Shown here: piece by piece, positions 30,601 to 45,600 of the stretch
Layout of the letters: each line of letters begins with the position of its first letter
How positions within the stretch are numbered: the stretch's first letter is position 1
NCBI GenBank assembly: GCA_013400975.1
Contig: WBMZ01015363.1
Span: 38,190 to 102,189, forward strand
DNA: 64,000 nt
Direction: 5' to 3'
Origin: Atrichornis clamosus
Taxonomy: Eukaryota; Chordata; Aves; Passeriformes; Menuridae
The notes under the pieces: model-generated
What the model was told of the DNA's origin: nothing
Database searches by the model: none
What the model saw: only the letters and a program-made list of their open reading frames with translations
Position numbers and translations under genes: made by a program

Positions 30601-33600
30601 GATTAATAGTGTGAGTTGCTGTCAGTCATCTGGCTCTGAAAACCTGCTCTGGAAGCTAAGTGTGCACTAACCTTTATGTGAAAATTTTGGAATTCCAAAA
30701 TGAGACTATATTTTTTAACATAAGGTTTGTGTGTTAGTGATAAATCATTTGCCTGCTTAGACTGAGCATATGATTGAACTCTTTTTAACAGTGAAGGTTG
30801 CAGTTAAAAAAGGGTAACTAATCACCTTCATAATTCACACCTGGAATGCATACAGACTAATTCATAAAATTATTTTCTAACTTATCACAGTTTGGAGATG
30901 ATGCTTACACTGTTTAACTGCTGGAAAGCTGCTCTTTGTTTTTAGGAACATTTAATTTGTTTCCCCTGTTACCGTTTTGATATTAGACCATTGCAGTTTT
31001 ATGGGACTTAATATTCTTCATATAAAATATGACATTCCTAGGAGTGGATTAATAACCTGGTGTTCTTTTTCAGCTGTGAATAGCAGAGTGCCCAGTGGCT
31101 CCACCAGCTCCTCTCACACTACCGAGTCCCCGACGCCCGAGCCCTGCCCACAGGCATCGAGCAATGTGCCCTCCCAGTCTGTGCTCCCCATGTATCCATC
31201 AGTGGACATCGATGCCCATGTGAGTAATTGTGGTTAGCTTTCAGTGGATTTGCTTTCTGATAAGTTCTGCAAGGGAAAAAATATAATCTAGTATTGTTGT
31301 AGAAATATTAAAGTTTTCTTTGTTTTTAATTTCTGAATATCTGCTTCTTTTTCTTTCCTATCCATGAAGACTGAAAGTAATCACGACACTGCTCTGACCC
31401 TCGCATGTGCAGGAGGGCACGAGGAACTTGTGTCTGTGCTGATCGCACGTGGTGCCAATATTGAACACAGAGACAAGAAGGGTAAGTGGAAACAGTCACA
31501 CAGTTTGACCGTGAACTCTACAGCTTGAAACAGCAAACTGCAGATGTCAACTGCATTCTTGCACTTCACATAGTAACATCAATCATACCAAGCCAGTGAC
31601 ACTGCATGAGCTTCTGTCTGCATTTTTGTAAGGAAGTGCACCTGAGTAAGATCTTGAGCAGATTTGTGAAACATGAAGCACTTCTGTCCTTATGACTCAC
31701 CCTCTACAAATGACGTTGGGAAGCTGGATAGAGCAGCTGATGGGGGTAACCATCCAATCTTGACTGAGAGAGCTGAAGGGTGGCAGTTGTCAGGTTGGGT
31801 ATCATTGTTCTCAGGAATAGAGTTCAACAAAATCTCAGATGTTTTAGAGCTGAGAGAACAAAACCATCATGTGCCTTGTAGCTGTCACTGACCACTGGCA
31901 ATCAGCAACACACACAGGGCAGATGTGGTCACTGGTTGGCACTTTATTAACCAGGAATTAAGCAGAAAGCCATGATTTTTCCAAGGAGAGGAGTTGATTG
32001 GAACTTAATCCAGACTGACCACTGCAAGCACTGTTTAGATTCGTTTTGAAGAGCTTTGGCTGGAATCAGAGCCTCAATGTGACAGGGTCAGAAGAGGGTT
32101 GGGAAAGGCTCTGAGATTGTGGCCTACACCAGAAAACCCCTTGTCTGATCAGTAGAATTCATTGTGAATTAACCCTTTTGTGTCTTTCTGCTCCTTAATA
32201 TTACTTTTCAGATATTCAGGGTTGCTTTTTAACACAATCTTGTGTTAATAGGTTTTACGCCCTTGATTCTGGCTGCAACTGCTGGACATGTTGGTGTCGT
32301 GGAAATTCTTCTGGACAAAGGTGGGGATATAGAAGCACAGTCTGAGCGCACAAAGGATACCCCGCTTTCCTTGGCATGCTCCGGTGGACGCCAGGAGGTA
32401 CAGATGTGTCCTCAAAGGGCTTGAGTTCTTACTTGTAGAAAGAGTTTTTTCTATAGTGTTGAGTTTCTTTCGTTGATGATAAATCCTACTTTTTTTCTGG
32501 AAGGTTTTTCACATGTGTTAAGTGTAGCTAATTTAAGGCTTTTTTCTTCTTCCAAGGAGAAGAAATGTAAGGTTTTTTTCTTCTCTCCCTTGCCTATCTC
32601 AGTTTTGTTAGTTAGCGGTCATGGTCACTTGTGATAACTTGTGGTCCTTCTTCAGTCGGTGTATCCTTACAAGGTAAATACTTCTGTGAGGGAGGCAGAT
32701 GTTTATTGAATAACTTTATTCACTGAACGCTTCCCTTATGCATCTTCTTGCTCTCAAACCTGAAACAGCCAGTGTGGGCATGCAAGGACAGAAACTGGGT
32801 TTTTGTGTGGGCAGTACATGGTTTTAGTGACAATGCACAGGGCTGGTAAGTGCAGATGCAATGCAGGGCACGTGGTACCAGTGTTTTAAGTATATTGCAG
32901 AGTTCAGTCAGATTTTTGTGTGAGTGTGTTGTTGTCCAAATCCTTCCTACTTCAGTCATGTGCATACTGCCTTAGAAGATGGCATGGAGATGGCCAAGGG
33001 TTCTGTGCTAGATTAATGTATTGAAAGTTTCCACTTCACTTTTGAATTGCAAATTTTTAACCATAAACTGCTTCTCACAAATAAAAGGCAAGACCAGCAT
33101 GGCCTGTGGTATCATTATGTATTGAACAATTCAAGTCTTCTGTTCTTCCTCTTTACTTTTTTTCTTTATGTCAGAATCTACCTCTTACATTTCTGGCTTA
33201 GCAACTTCTGAGGCAGCCTTTTTTCTGGCTTCTTTGGAACCAATTACCTAGCCTGTGTTAATAGTAATATGAGGGCCACTGAAGTACAGTACATCACCCA
33301 AAATGTTTTAATTTTCCTCCCTTTTATTTCTCTCAAGCAACTTCTGATAGAGGAGTCCTTCCTCATGCTTGTTCCACTAACATCAGTCACTCTGATTTTT
33401 ACCACTTTTTTTTTTTTGAAAGCCCATGTAATACAGATGGTCAAACAAGGCTCAAGTGTTATTTGAGTTCAAGTTGGCACAGTTTTTCTGAGAGATGCTT
33501 GAACAGTGTGAGACATTATGGGAGTGGGGTAGATCCCTTGTTTACAAACTTAAGATTCACAGGAAGAGCTTCACTTTAAAATGTTGCAGTTTTGTTTAGG

Positions 33601-36600
33601 TAAAATAATCTTTCTGGCAGAAAAGTGCTCAACTGCTGTGGTCATGGGCTGTGGGGGCTGTGCAGAGATAGGGAAAAGTCAAGCAGAAGAGAGTGGAGGT
33701 TTTCCTGTGGAATCTTGTATGTTGACAAGGGAAACTGGTAGCACACTGGAAAGTTTGAACTTGTGATAACATCCTTTCACTTCCTGGATAATAGCAAAGG
33801 CCACAATATGTCTGTTAATACCTGTCTTTTCAGGTTGTTGATTTGCTTTTGGCCCGGGGAGCAAACAAAGAACACAGGAATGTGTCTGATTACACGCCTT
33901 TAAGCCTTGCTGCATCTGGTGGCTATGTTAATATCATAAAGATTCTTCTCAATGCTGGGGCAGAAATTAATTCCAGGTAATGTACCATGTGACAAGCTGA
34001 GCTGCAGTATGGCACAGACACTCTATGTTGGCTCCATCCTGTGGCACAGGTTGGAATCTCAAGTGCTTGTAGAGCTCCTTGCAGTCTTTCTACACTGATG
34101 TAATCTTCTGTATTCATGTTATCTTAGTACTTTTAAATTGCCTTTAACCATCACAAACTTCATCTGACTTATACCTAAGTTTCAAGGGATTATTATAGTT
34201 TGCAAACATTTTTTTTCACTTTTCCACCATTCTGAGGTCTCAAAGTCAAACTATTCCCAATAGAACCATTTAAAGGAGGCAGTCAAAGTGCTCAGGGCAG
34301 CTCTGAGTGTTTGTTTGAAGATGTCTTTTTCAAGCAGAGGAATAAATTTACATCGCTTTGTCTCTTAAGTCTCCTCTCTATTTGTTTTAAGAAAGCTTAT
34401 ATATATTCTGTCACTAGATAGAGTGAGAGTGCTCTTAACTAGAGAAAGTTAAAGCTGCAGCTGTGTGAGAAGCATGTTTTTCTTTGAATAAATCAGATGC
34501 AGCCCTGATTTTAGTATATGTAATTTAAGGCTTATGTCTGCTTTGGCCATCAGAATGTCTGAAAACTGAAATGTATTTTCCTTGTTTATAAATTGCAATG
34601 GGCTATTGCATATGGTTCCTCTGGTGGTTTCTCCTAATCAATTAAAAATGCTGCTATTTTAGGTCAGTGTCTATATTTTGTGTAGATTATATGTTCCTTT
34701 CTGACTTACAACAAAACATTTTGTTGCTCTTGGATACACATATTTCCCAGGGGTTTTCTCCATCTCTGGGCACTGCAGTTTGTTTCTTTCCCTTAGGACT
34801 GGGAGTAAGCTGGGGATTTCTCCTCTGATGTTGGCTGCTATGAATGGCCATGTACCTGCTGTGAAGCTGCTGCTTGATATGGGTTCTGATATTAACGCCC
34901 AAATTGAGACCAACCGGAACACAGCCCTGACCCTGGCCTGCTTCCAGGGCCGGGCAGAGGTGGTCAGTCTGCTTTTGGACAGGAAGGCCAATGTCGAGCA
35001 CAGGGCAAAGGTAAGTGTGGGACTTGCCCTTCCTTATGACTTCTTGCCTCTGAGTCATCAAGTTTCTTCAGATTTTCCTGTTGCTTTGAGCCTCTCTGGG
35101 CTCAGAGGAGTTATTACATCAGAGCATTTAAATGTTCTGAAATAAGTTTGATTTCTTTTAAAAAATAAAAAAGCATCAGTGATGATGAATTTTTTGCATT
35201 AGGGGAAAGCTGACTGGTCCTTTTGAGCTCATAATGAAACTTAGATTGACTCTTGTCTAAACTCTTTCAGGTTTAAACTTGACGTGATACTCATTAACAG
35301 AACAGATACAGATATTTTTACATACGACTGAAGTCTAGGCAGGAAGAGAATAGTGTTGCTTGTGATTCTCATATAGAACACACATCTTGTCTACAACAGA
35401 AGTAGTGCAGTCAAACTTTGTAAAGCTTTTTCGTTGCTGTAGAACCCGTGGCTTCAGTACTGTGACCTTCTGTGCCTCTGGAATGCTCCACAGGTCCCAT
35501 CCTTTGGTGCTCTGGGACAGCTTTGTGTCTCCTGCCATAAAGCAAGCTTAAAGCTTGTGTAGACAGCCAGACTGATTTCCCCAGCACAAAGGAATTTTTG
35601 GTAACTCCTAAGGCTGCTGAAATAATTGCTGTGTCTGTCTACCCCGCCTGCTTCTGGAATGACTGTGGCTGGAGAAAAGGGGATATGGATAAAAGCCAGC
35701 TCTCAAATGGTCAGTTGGGCATGTTAGCAGCTGGTGTAAGTTTATTTAACAGTCTGACCTGGCAACTAAGTTGGGCCCAGATCAGTCTCAGTGCTAAGGG
35801 AGGCTAGAGAAAAGCTATAAAGCCAGTTTCTGAGTATTTTTGTAGAAACACTTGTGTCTTCATTTGAATCTGTTCTAACCTGTGTTGTAGAGATCTTGTT
35901 ACAAACTTTGGATTTGCTGTTGAGACAGGTGTCTGGTGGTGCTTAGTCAACAGCTTGCTTGGGTTTGTATAAATCAAAGCCCAAGAGTATTTGGGTTTTG
36001 GGTTGGTTTCATTTGGTTGGTTTGTGTGGGTGTTTTGTTTTGCTGTTGGGGGTTTTTTTGCTGGGTTTTTGGGGTTTCTTTTTTGAGAAAGAGACTGCTT
36101 GAAGTTAGGCATCTAAATTAAATATAAGCAGCTCAATAAAAATCCGATTTCCCTTTGTAGGAATCATTTATGTCTTGTTCAAAGTACATTGTACAGATTT
36201 CACAGAGTAACCCATTCTTGTTGCACAGACTGGTCTCACACCTCTGATGGAAGCAGCTTCAGGAGGCTATGCAGAGGTTGGAAGGGTTCTCCTTGATAAA
36301 GGAGCAGATGTGAATGCCCCACCTGTGCCTTCATCAAGAGATACGGCTTTAACAATTGCAGCAGATAAGGGTCACTACAAGTTCTGCGAGCTCCTCATTA
36401 ACCGGTAAATCATTTCTTCTCATTAAGAGTTTAAGGCCAGATTGGGTGGGGCTCTGAGCAACCTGATCCTGTGGGTGGTATCCCTGCTCCTGGCAAGGCA
36501 GTTGGAACAAGGTGAGCTTTAAGGTCCCTTCCAACCCAAGGCATCTATGACTAATGATTAGTGGCACGTTTGTTCTGTAGCTGTATTCCTCTGTGGCAAG

Positions 36601-39600
36601 GATGTCCTTGTTTACATTACCTCATGCACCTGAGAGCAAAGGGAATAGAAAGCTTTGGAAGTCGGATGTTAAATCTGTTCTCTACTCTTCAGCGTTATCC
36701 TGGAGTATCTTGCTATTGCAGTGTTAATTAAGCAAAGCAGGCAGCTGGGACCAGAGGCAGGCAGGCAGACAGTGCCTGGCTTGGATTGCCTGTTGTCTCT
36801 ATATGAATCCAGCAACTCCCACATGAGTGTTTCCTCACTGTCACCTGGGGAGTAAAGCCTGGAAGTAGCTCTTGAGCTTTTCAAGCATAACCCAGTGTGA
36901 TGCTACAATCTCAAGGGTCTGCTTTGTCCTGTGGGTAGTCTCCACACTGATAATTTAAAGGTTGCTGGTTGCATACACGTGGTGTAGTAGGTGACATGAA
37001 ATGAGTGTTCATTTCTGTCAGGGAGGTTTAAATAATCCCTGTGTCACTACACTGCAAATGAAACAGCAGATTTCAGGGACAGAATGTGTCATATCTCGCC
37101 ACTGTATTTGAATTATTAAAGTTCTGCATCCAGTTGTACACTGATCTTTTGTGATCTTGGTCTCTGACTTCCACCTTTACTCATCCTGTTTCACTGGGTG
37201 ACACTTGTGTTTCTAGAGGAGCACACATTGATGTTCGGAACAAGAAAGGAAACACCCCGCTGTGGCTGGCAGCTAATGGTGGGCACTACGATGTGGTCCA
37301 GCTGCTTGTGCAAGCAGGAGCAGATGTGGACGCTGCAGATAATCGGAAAATTACCCCTCTTATGTCAGCATTTCGCAAGGTAGGAGACCATCTTCTTTTG
37401 TGTTTTCAAAACAGTGCTTCTCATTTTGTCTTGGATCTGAATGTTTGGTTTGGAAGAATCAAATATAACATGGCAAACTTACTACTTTGACAAAATACCT
37501 GCTTTAAAGTCATAATCACTGTACTTTACAGAGATCCAGTTTTTTAAAGTTGAAAAATTTAGTTCTATAAACCATGTTAGCTTTATAATTTCCAGTTGTA
37601 CGCTGTCCATAATCTTTGACTGTTTGAGATTTCCATATTTCTGCAGTCTGTACTTCCTGTTTCAGTCCTGCTTTTGAGATGAACACAATACCAGTCTGCA
37701 ATAAGCTGTCCTGATTCCTTTTTGCTTCTCCTGTTCTGTTCCTAATCTGCTATAGTCATCTCTTTTGTCACTCACTGCCTTTTCTTCTTGGCAGGAAGAA
37801 CGTTGCTTTGTGATGGTTCCATCAGTTGTGGTGTTGGATGCAAGGAGCATAGCTATGGGAGAGGAATTTGTTAACTGTAGCTGCTTTGCCTTTAGCGAAA
37901 TAGCAAATAAGTGTGCAGATTTTTCGGTAAACAGCAATGCTGACCTTGCCACTGCTTTCATACTGCCTTGCTCAGAAGCAACAGTTGTGTGCTTTGTGTA
38001 GTTGCACAGTGTACCCCAGCAGCAGAGGAATGTGCTTGCCAGGATAACATTCAGGTGGCTCAGTTCCTGATCAGACTAACCTTGTAACCGAACAATCTAA
38101 GTCAGCTCCATGGGGTGAGTGGCAAGAGAGTGGATTGGGTGAGAGCTGGTGTCTAAAGAGGGTTGTCTTCACTCTTACTAAAAACATGAAGATCTGCGTC
38201 TGTCCTTTGGTCTGATTTGGTCCTTGCATTTTAAAATAAAAAAAAACTTGTGGAAGAGCTTGTCCTTGCCACCCTGAAGCAGAACAGTAGCTGTACTGTC
38301 AGCACTGAGCCAGCGCTAACTGCCCTTCTTCCCAAACAGCAGCTTACCAGAAACATTCTTCCTTAATTTTAGTCTTTTGCATTGAACTGAGAGATGTCAA
38401 ACTTGTATTTTGGTGATTAATGTTGACAATTGTATACAAAAGCTTAGAATTTTCTTTGCTGTTCTAGGGGCATGTGAAAGTAGTTCAGTTCCTGGTGAAA
38501 GAAGTTAACCAGTTTCCTTCAGACATTGAATGCATGCGCTACATAGCGACCATTACAGACAAGGTGAGTTGGACTTGGGGAGAAGATCCTGGCCTGAATT
38601 TTCAGCAAAAATATCCATGGGATTTCTTAAGCATTCAAAAAGTGAACGTACGTGTTTGCTCATGTACATCTGGTTTGGAGATTTGTGCATGTCTCCTTTT
38701 GAATACAGAACTTCAAAAATAAATCAGCATTTAGATCATATTCTGTGAAAGTTTGTACATTTATGAATACAGGAGAGCCAATCTCATGTTTGTAGAGCAA
38801 GCCTCACTCTTCAATTTCAGTCTGTTATGGAGGTAGTAAGACAAGTTTGCGTTTCAGGACCTGTTGAAAAAGTGTCACCAGTGTGTGGAGACGATTGTGA
38901 AAGCTAAAGACCAGCAGGCTGCAGAAGCCAATAAAAATGCAACTATACTGCTGAAGGAGCTAGACCTGGAAAAAGTGAGTAGAGCATTGCTGTCACGTAG
39001 AAGAGTGTTTGAACTGTGTGTGAATCTATGGACTGTATTTCCTTTGGTGCTTCTTGGGGCAGCTGAGCTTCATGTTCTGAGTGTATGTGTGTTCCTTCCC
39101 CTAATACACCATACAAGTGAGGCACATACTGAGGGTGGCAAATTAGAGCTGACTTCTGCTTCAGCCACTCCATTGTCCTTTTTAGGAAAGCTTGTACTTA
39201 GCAGTAGTTCCCTTGGGCAGTAGCTCTGTGGGATCACCTCAGCACAGAGGACATGTGAGTAAGGGAAGTCTCCAGTCTCATGGTGTGGTACATGGTGTGT
39301 TTATATGTTTTTAAGTCATAGTCCATAAGCATTTTATGGACTTCTGCTCAGTGGAGTTGAGCCAGATAGTGGGGAAAATTCCCTCCTCCCTCTGTGAGAA
39401 TACTGTGAAATGTCCTAGAGTAACACGCTTACTCTTTAGTGGGCTCTCTTAATGGAGGTTCTTACAATTTTTGACAAGTTCCACATTAGTTTATTACATT
39501 TTGCAGACTTGCAAAACACACATCAGTTGCTGTGCACAAACAGTGCAACACAGATGACTGATTCCATGTATTTTTATAAAAGTAGTTAAATTTAGAGCCA

Positions 39601-42600
39601 TTTTATGTAAAATGCTCTTTTGGGTACTGACTTTTGAATCAAATGTGAACATCACAGGAAAAATATTACTGAGCTTAAAAAATGTTTGTTCAAGAAAGGA
39701 CTGAGAGGATGAGAGATTTTGCAGGTTTTCCAGTAAAACTGTATTTTTGTAATACTTCTGTTTTGATTGTTATTTTGTTATCATTCCTTAGAACTTTTTG
39801 GACCACCTAGTCTTGTTTTTCCATAAGGTCTGCGTAGTTTCTTTGTAGTGATTCAGTATGTGACAAAGTTATTCTAGTTCATCATGCTCCCTCCTTTCTC
39901 CTTCCCCCCAGATTTCTAGGGAAGATCTGAATTAAAAGTATAATTTAGTCCATGTGAATATGTTTAAATACAGATTCTTTTCTCCTACATAGTCAAGAGA
40001 GGAGAGCAGAAAACAAGCTCTTGCAGCCAAAAGGGAGAAAAGAAAGGAAAAGAGAAAGAAGAAGAAAGAGGAACAAAAAAGAAAACAAGAAGAAGATGAA
40101 GAAAACAAGCCTAAGGAAACTCTGGAACTTCAAGAAGATGATGATGAAGAAGAAAATGATGACGAAGGTAAAGAACAAGTGTTTCTATAAACAGTGTAGT
40201 TGTGCAGGTGCCTTTCCTTAACCATCAAGGTAAAGGAATCTATTGAAAGCTGGTCTCTTGTAAATGACAGTGTTGCGTGTCTGCTGCCCTGGTTCTTCCC
40301 TCTGCAGTCACTTCCTGGCAAAACTCCTTTGCTTATTTTTTCCCCTTCTCCTTAGTTCACAAAAGTCTTTCACTCTTGGAGAATTTATAGCTGAATGTGA
40401 TGCAACTTGTCAGACAGCTCAGCAAGGAGCATAACTTCAGCTGTAGCGTGTTCAGTGCGGGCACTGATTTCTCTGTTTTCTGGGTTCTGATTGTGCATCA
40501 ACTATTCTTCTTTCAGTGGAGCAAGAAGTTCCTATAGAGCCTCCAAGTGCAACTACTACAACTACAATTGGAATTTCTGCAACTTCAACTACCTTCACAA
40601 ATGCCTTTGGGAAGAAGAGAGCTAATGTGGTTACTACCCCCAGCACAAATAGAAAAAATAAGAAAAATAAAACAAAAGAGACTCCTCAGAATATGCAGAT
40701 AATTTTACCAGATCAGCATATATCTCTAGCACAGCAAAAAGCTGATAAAAATAAAATAAATGGAGAGCCAAGAGGTGGTGGTGCAAGTGGGAACAGCGAC
40801 TCAGATAACTTGGATAGCACAGATTGCAATAGTGAAAGCAGCAGTGGAGGGAAAAGCCAGGAGTTGAACTTCACAATGGATACAAATTCCTCGGAGCGGC
40901 GCTATGCCTCACTGCTCATCCCCTCTCAGGAAGAAAAAACCAGCACCTCAGCTTCCAAAACACCAACGAGGTGAGACTGCTGTGTTACTTCCCTGTTGTT
41001 TTACAAGGTTCCACGTATACCAGTGTAAATTTTCTGTAGCTTAAGCTCTACACCAACTGGTACATTCCCAAAGCCTAGAGAGACTTAGGCTGCTTTATTT
41101 GCATAGCTGTTAAGTAGCACTGTCAGGTTTGTTGACCACAACCTCTTTAAGATGGTAAAGACAAGATTTTTTTGCATTGTTGGCTATATTTGAATACTAC
41201 TTAAGCAAAATGGCCTTTTCTTCTCTGTGCTATTTGAGCATTCATGTTGCATTGTCTGCTTTTTTAGAATAGATCTTAGAGTGACTATGCAGGAAATTTA
41301 ATAAGGAAGTGCCAGCTTTACTTATCATCTACTAAAAGAAGTGTTTTTGTTATCTCTTGATTGTTTTATGGTTTCATCATTAACTCGTTTGACTTGCAAT
41401 CTCTTTCTTTTAAGGAGGGAAGAAGTTGATGACTCTGAGCATTTCACCTGCCAGGTTGATGGCCAGTTTGATATAACCTTGTCGAGCCAGAGGTGAGAGT
41501 CAGAAGAACTCAGTGAATGTACAGGGGCTGCATGAATGGTTTGAAAGGTCATTTAGTTGCCAGGGAATGTGCTGATAACTTACACAACACCAGTTTCTGA
41601 ATACGTTATTGGTCTGAATCAGAAAGCTTAGATCCCATAGCATCTGTAGTCTTTGTTTATTTTTACACCTAAGTAGTACAAGTCTGATCCTCCATAGTTT
41701 TGTTTTCTTTTTCCATCTCCTGCACTAAGGGAGGGAAGAGGGCATGGAGGTTGATCTGCAGGACACCAGGTTGACTGACAACCCAGCTTCAATAAGAACA
41801 CAAACATTGTGGCATCAAGAAGGGCAGTGTGACAGTGCTGTTGTCAGAGGGGTTGAGACACCTCTCTGGGAGTGGGGAGATAGTTAGGATTTTTTTCTTT
41901 TCATGTTTTTCCCCAGATCAAAGTTAGATGCAGAATCAGTGGATTCATCAGCCCTTATCGTTGGAGGGGGTATCTGTTTTGGGTGCCTAATAGGAGTGTT
42001 AGAAATTGGGATTTGTCTGTGTTCTGTTCTACGAACATAAATTGTTTCTGCCTTGGACGTTTCATCCAAGATCTGCTGCAAGAACCCTGGAGTCCTGTGC
42101 AGTTCACTGCAGCAGGGTGAGCTAAATGCATCCTCCTGACTCCCTGTTAGAGGTGATTATTTTGTTAGGTAAAGTACACTGAGGAAGCAAGACAGTATGT
42201 AAACATCAAAATGGGGCTGGTATAGTTATTAACTTCTGCAGGTGCTCTCTGGCTTTTGCACTAGGCAGACTGTGTCTGAAAATCTTCTCTAAATTTGCCC
42301 TTTCTGAATACCTCTTCAGTCACAGACATGCTGATGACAATGCTGCTGTAATTGAAACTGAAACTCAGACTGCCTAATGATGCTCTTCTGAAAAATACCT
42401 AGATATTTTCAGATAAAGCAGGAAAGAGCTTTAAAGTCTACTCTGGAATTGATATTCCCTAGTGGACTTTGTTCTTTTCTTTCATATGCATTTTCTTGTT
42501 TTCTTTGCCTCAATCTTACAGTTATCTGAGGACAAGTAAAGTTCTCCACAGAACTTGGAAATGCCTTGGGTAGGTGTATTATCAGAGAGCTAGAACATAC

Positions 42601-45600
42601 TAAGTTAAAGAGAGAAAATGCTGCCATCTTAGAAGCTTTTTTGTCTAATCTTTGCTTTTCATGTAATCCCTATGCTTGGGTTACTGAAATGTGTTGACAT
42701 CTCTGAAGTCTGTATAAAATGTAGTATAAACAGTCTGCCTGCAAGAAGACATAGTGAACATAAAATGCTGTAAAGAATGGGGAGTAAAATGGATAAATAA
42801 AAACTTGCATATAATAGAGAAGTGCTGCTTACCAGGAGAGCTGAAGCACGAGGGCCTCTGTAGCTTTTCCAGCTCTGCCAAAATTTGCTGGTGGAATTAT
42901 CCAAGGCTAGGTTGTCAGTGACTTTTGAATATTGCTGCCTGTTTTAGCAGATGAACTTGTGAGCTCCCTGTGCTGCTGTTTTCATCTCCACACAGACCAG
43001 TTAGTCCAGCAAGTGATTGCCTGCTCTCTCTCCCCCTTTTTCTCTCTCACCCAGACTTTGCATATCACTGTATTATTGCTGCAGCAGTATTAGCATAGGT
43101 AACAATATCTGGCACCTGCTTCCAAATGATGCCACTGGGACATAAATACACCATTATGCTAAAATATCTGTGCCTTGGTTACCCCTCCCTAAAATGAGGG
43201 GTGAGGGGTAGAACCACTTTCTAGGAATCTGTAACAGAGCTAAAACCCAGCCATTTTCAAGTACTTAGTAAGAAAGAGACGTTATTACCAAAGCATCTGC
43301 TTTTAAAAAGCTACTCAAGAAGGGAGAACACAGTATAACATATAATCAGGAGATGCCCAAGAGGCTTTGTACCACCTATTGCAACTATGGTACACTGATA
43401 TCCTTACTGCTTTCTGGTATTACTTCATTCAGTTTAACACTCTGCTTTTTGAAGGAAGGGTATAGACTGAACTAAAAGGTAAAAAACAAAACCTTCCCCA
43501 AAATCACCCAACAGTTGTTCCAGGTAGAAAATAAGAATGGAGACAGTTCCTGCTACTAGTTGTAAACTGCAGGAATGTAAACCATATGCTGTAATTTTAT
43601 TCTGTAATTTGTAATCAGCACATTTCTGTTCCCAGACTTGATGGTGAAGGTCATTCGAATTCTTTGTCGACTGCTTATAAGGCTGTTTCCCTGCCTCTGA
43701 GCTCTCCAAATGTAAAGCTGAATCTGACCAGTCCGAAAAGAGGCCAGAAAAGAGAAGAAGGCTGGAAAGAAGTAGTTAGAAGGTAAAGACTTTAATACTA
43801 TGTTTAAAAACTATCTGTGAGCTTTTCAGCTTGTAAATTATTCTCAAATATAGAGTGTCCAGCAAGATTATATAATTGAGGAATTAACTTTAAAAAAAAT
43901 GTACCCCCCTTACTCTTGCAGTGCTGTGAAAACCAATTGCAGTCCTAATTTGTAGTAACTCCTCACTAACTTAAAGTCAGTATGACATAAAGGTTATATT
44001 TGTCATGAGAAAATAAAACCTGTGACTTCAGTGGAGTAAAGGATGTGGGGACAAGATAATAGGGAAGGGGAGCAGAGGGCAGTGAAAAGCCTTGCAGCAG
44101 ATGATTGCACATGAACTAAAGGTAGGATGGATGTGAGGAGAGGAGAGGAGAGGTGGATGATCCCTTCAAGGCCAAAATTCACTGTGCTTTGGGCAGTGAC
44201 CTTGATCACTGATTCCATGGAAAATTGTGTCACCTTAAAGTGAGTGCTTAGAGATACAGTGAGATTTAAAGATTTTCTGTAAAGCAAACTTTTCCTTTGA
44301 AAATATACTGGGGTTTATTGTATGCCCATTAACACCCCGTTATGTCTTCTGTAACCTTTATGTTGTCTACTGCTTGTAACTAGAACGATCATCCGGCATT
44401 GATGTTTTTGTTCTTTTTAGCAAAAAGGAATACAGCACGAACGTACTAGTGTCAGATGCTTTGGGTGCACTTAGGAAGCCCTCCTGCTTTTGTATTCTGC
44501 AGTGGCAGTGACCACATATGCTCATTTTGGAGAATTTTAGGCTGTGTGCGAAGAACATAATTGTAGAGCGAATTTAATGCATTTGGCTTAGCGGAACAGA
44601 CAGTTCTTAATAAAGGTTAAAAAGGCAGTTTAATATCAAAATTTATATGTTTGAAACATGAGGGATTTGGTTTAGTCTCTGCATTTTGATATGGTCGTCA
44701 GTGGGGTTCTACACGGTGACGTGGCCTTGCTGGTTGTGTGGTGGCAGCCTGGCCTCCACTGGGGGAGTCATACAGGCAGGAACCCCTCAGACAACCCTGA
44801 CCCTGCTCCCACCTGTGGCTGCTCCTGCTCACCTGGGGCTCTTGAGTCTCATCAGCTCAGCCCAACTGCTCATGTGGGTGTTGTCTGCTCTTGTGCTGAC
44901 ATTGGCAGGGTTCTAGACATGGCATCAAGAACCCACCCTGTCTTCCTGAGGAATCAGGCCTTGTGCCATAAGGAACATTCCATACAGTGTTCTGCACTGG
45001 TGTTTACTGTGCCCTGACTGATGGAGGCGTATCCTGACAAGAGAGTTGTTGGTGACCATAGATGTGTGGGTACAGTGCCCAGGAGCTGCATGGCTCCCTC
45101 TCCTAAAGTCCTGGTCTCAACAAGAATTCCTTCTTCCTGTGAGTTGCCCCCCTAGCTAGAAGGGATTTCTATAAAAGTAACCCATGCAAACATCCGTTCT
45201 GCCTCTTGACAGGCAAGTGGGCAGAGTTTTGAAAGACCCTCCCCCCAGCAACACTCTGCAGCCAACACCAATTGAGCAATTTCAGCTGCAGAGAGGAGGG
45301 CGCTGCTGTTCCGGAGCAAAAAGGTACGGTTTGGGACACCTCCCCAGGTCAAAACCATGAGCTTTGGTGGAGAGGGAGGGAAAGGGCTGTGGCTGATGAG
45401 TGGGAGGGAACTGGGCACTGGGGTGGTGTGTCTTGGAGGAGAAATGTCTCCTTGAGTGGTGGCCTGGGGTCTCCAGTGGGCTAAGGTGGAAGAAGACCAA
45501 AGTACAGTGAGGAGCCCTGTGAGCAATACAGGTGTTCTTGAAACTTAGGTGATGATGGAAGCTCTGGTTTGGGGAGGGAGTGACTGGGATATCTGGCTTG

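Noticed and set aside
35176..35334. Possible box C/D snoRNA (tgatgatga followed by ctga motifs)
   Set aside because: No well-placed second C'/D pair or terminal stem; spacing is too long for a normal box C/D RNA.
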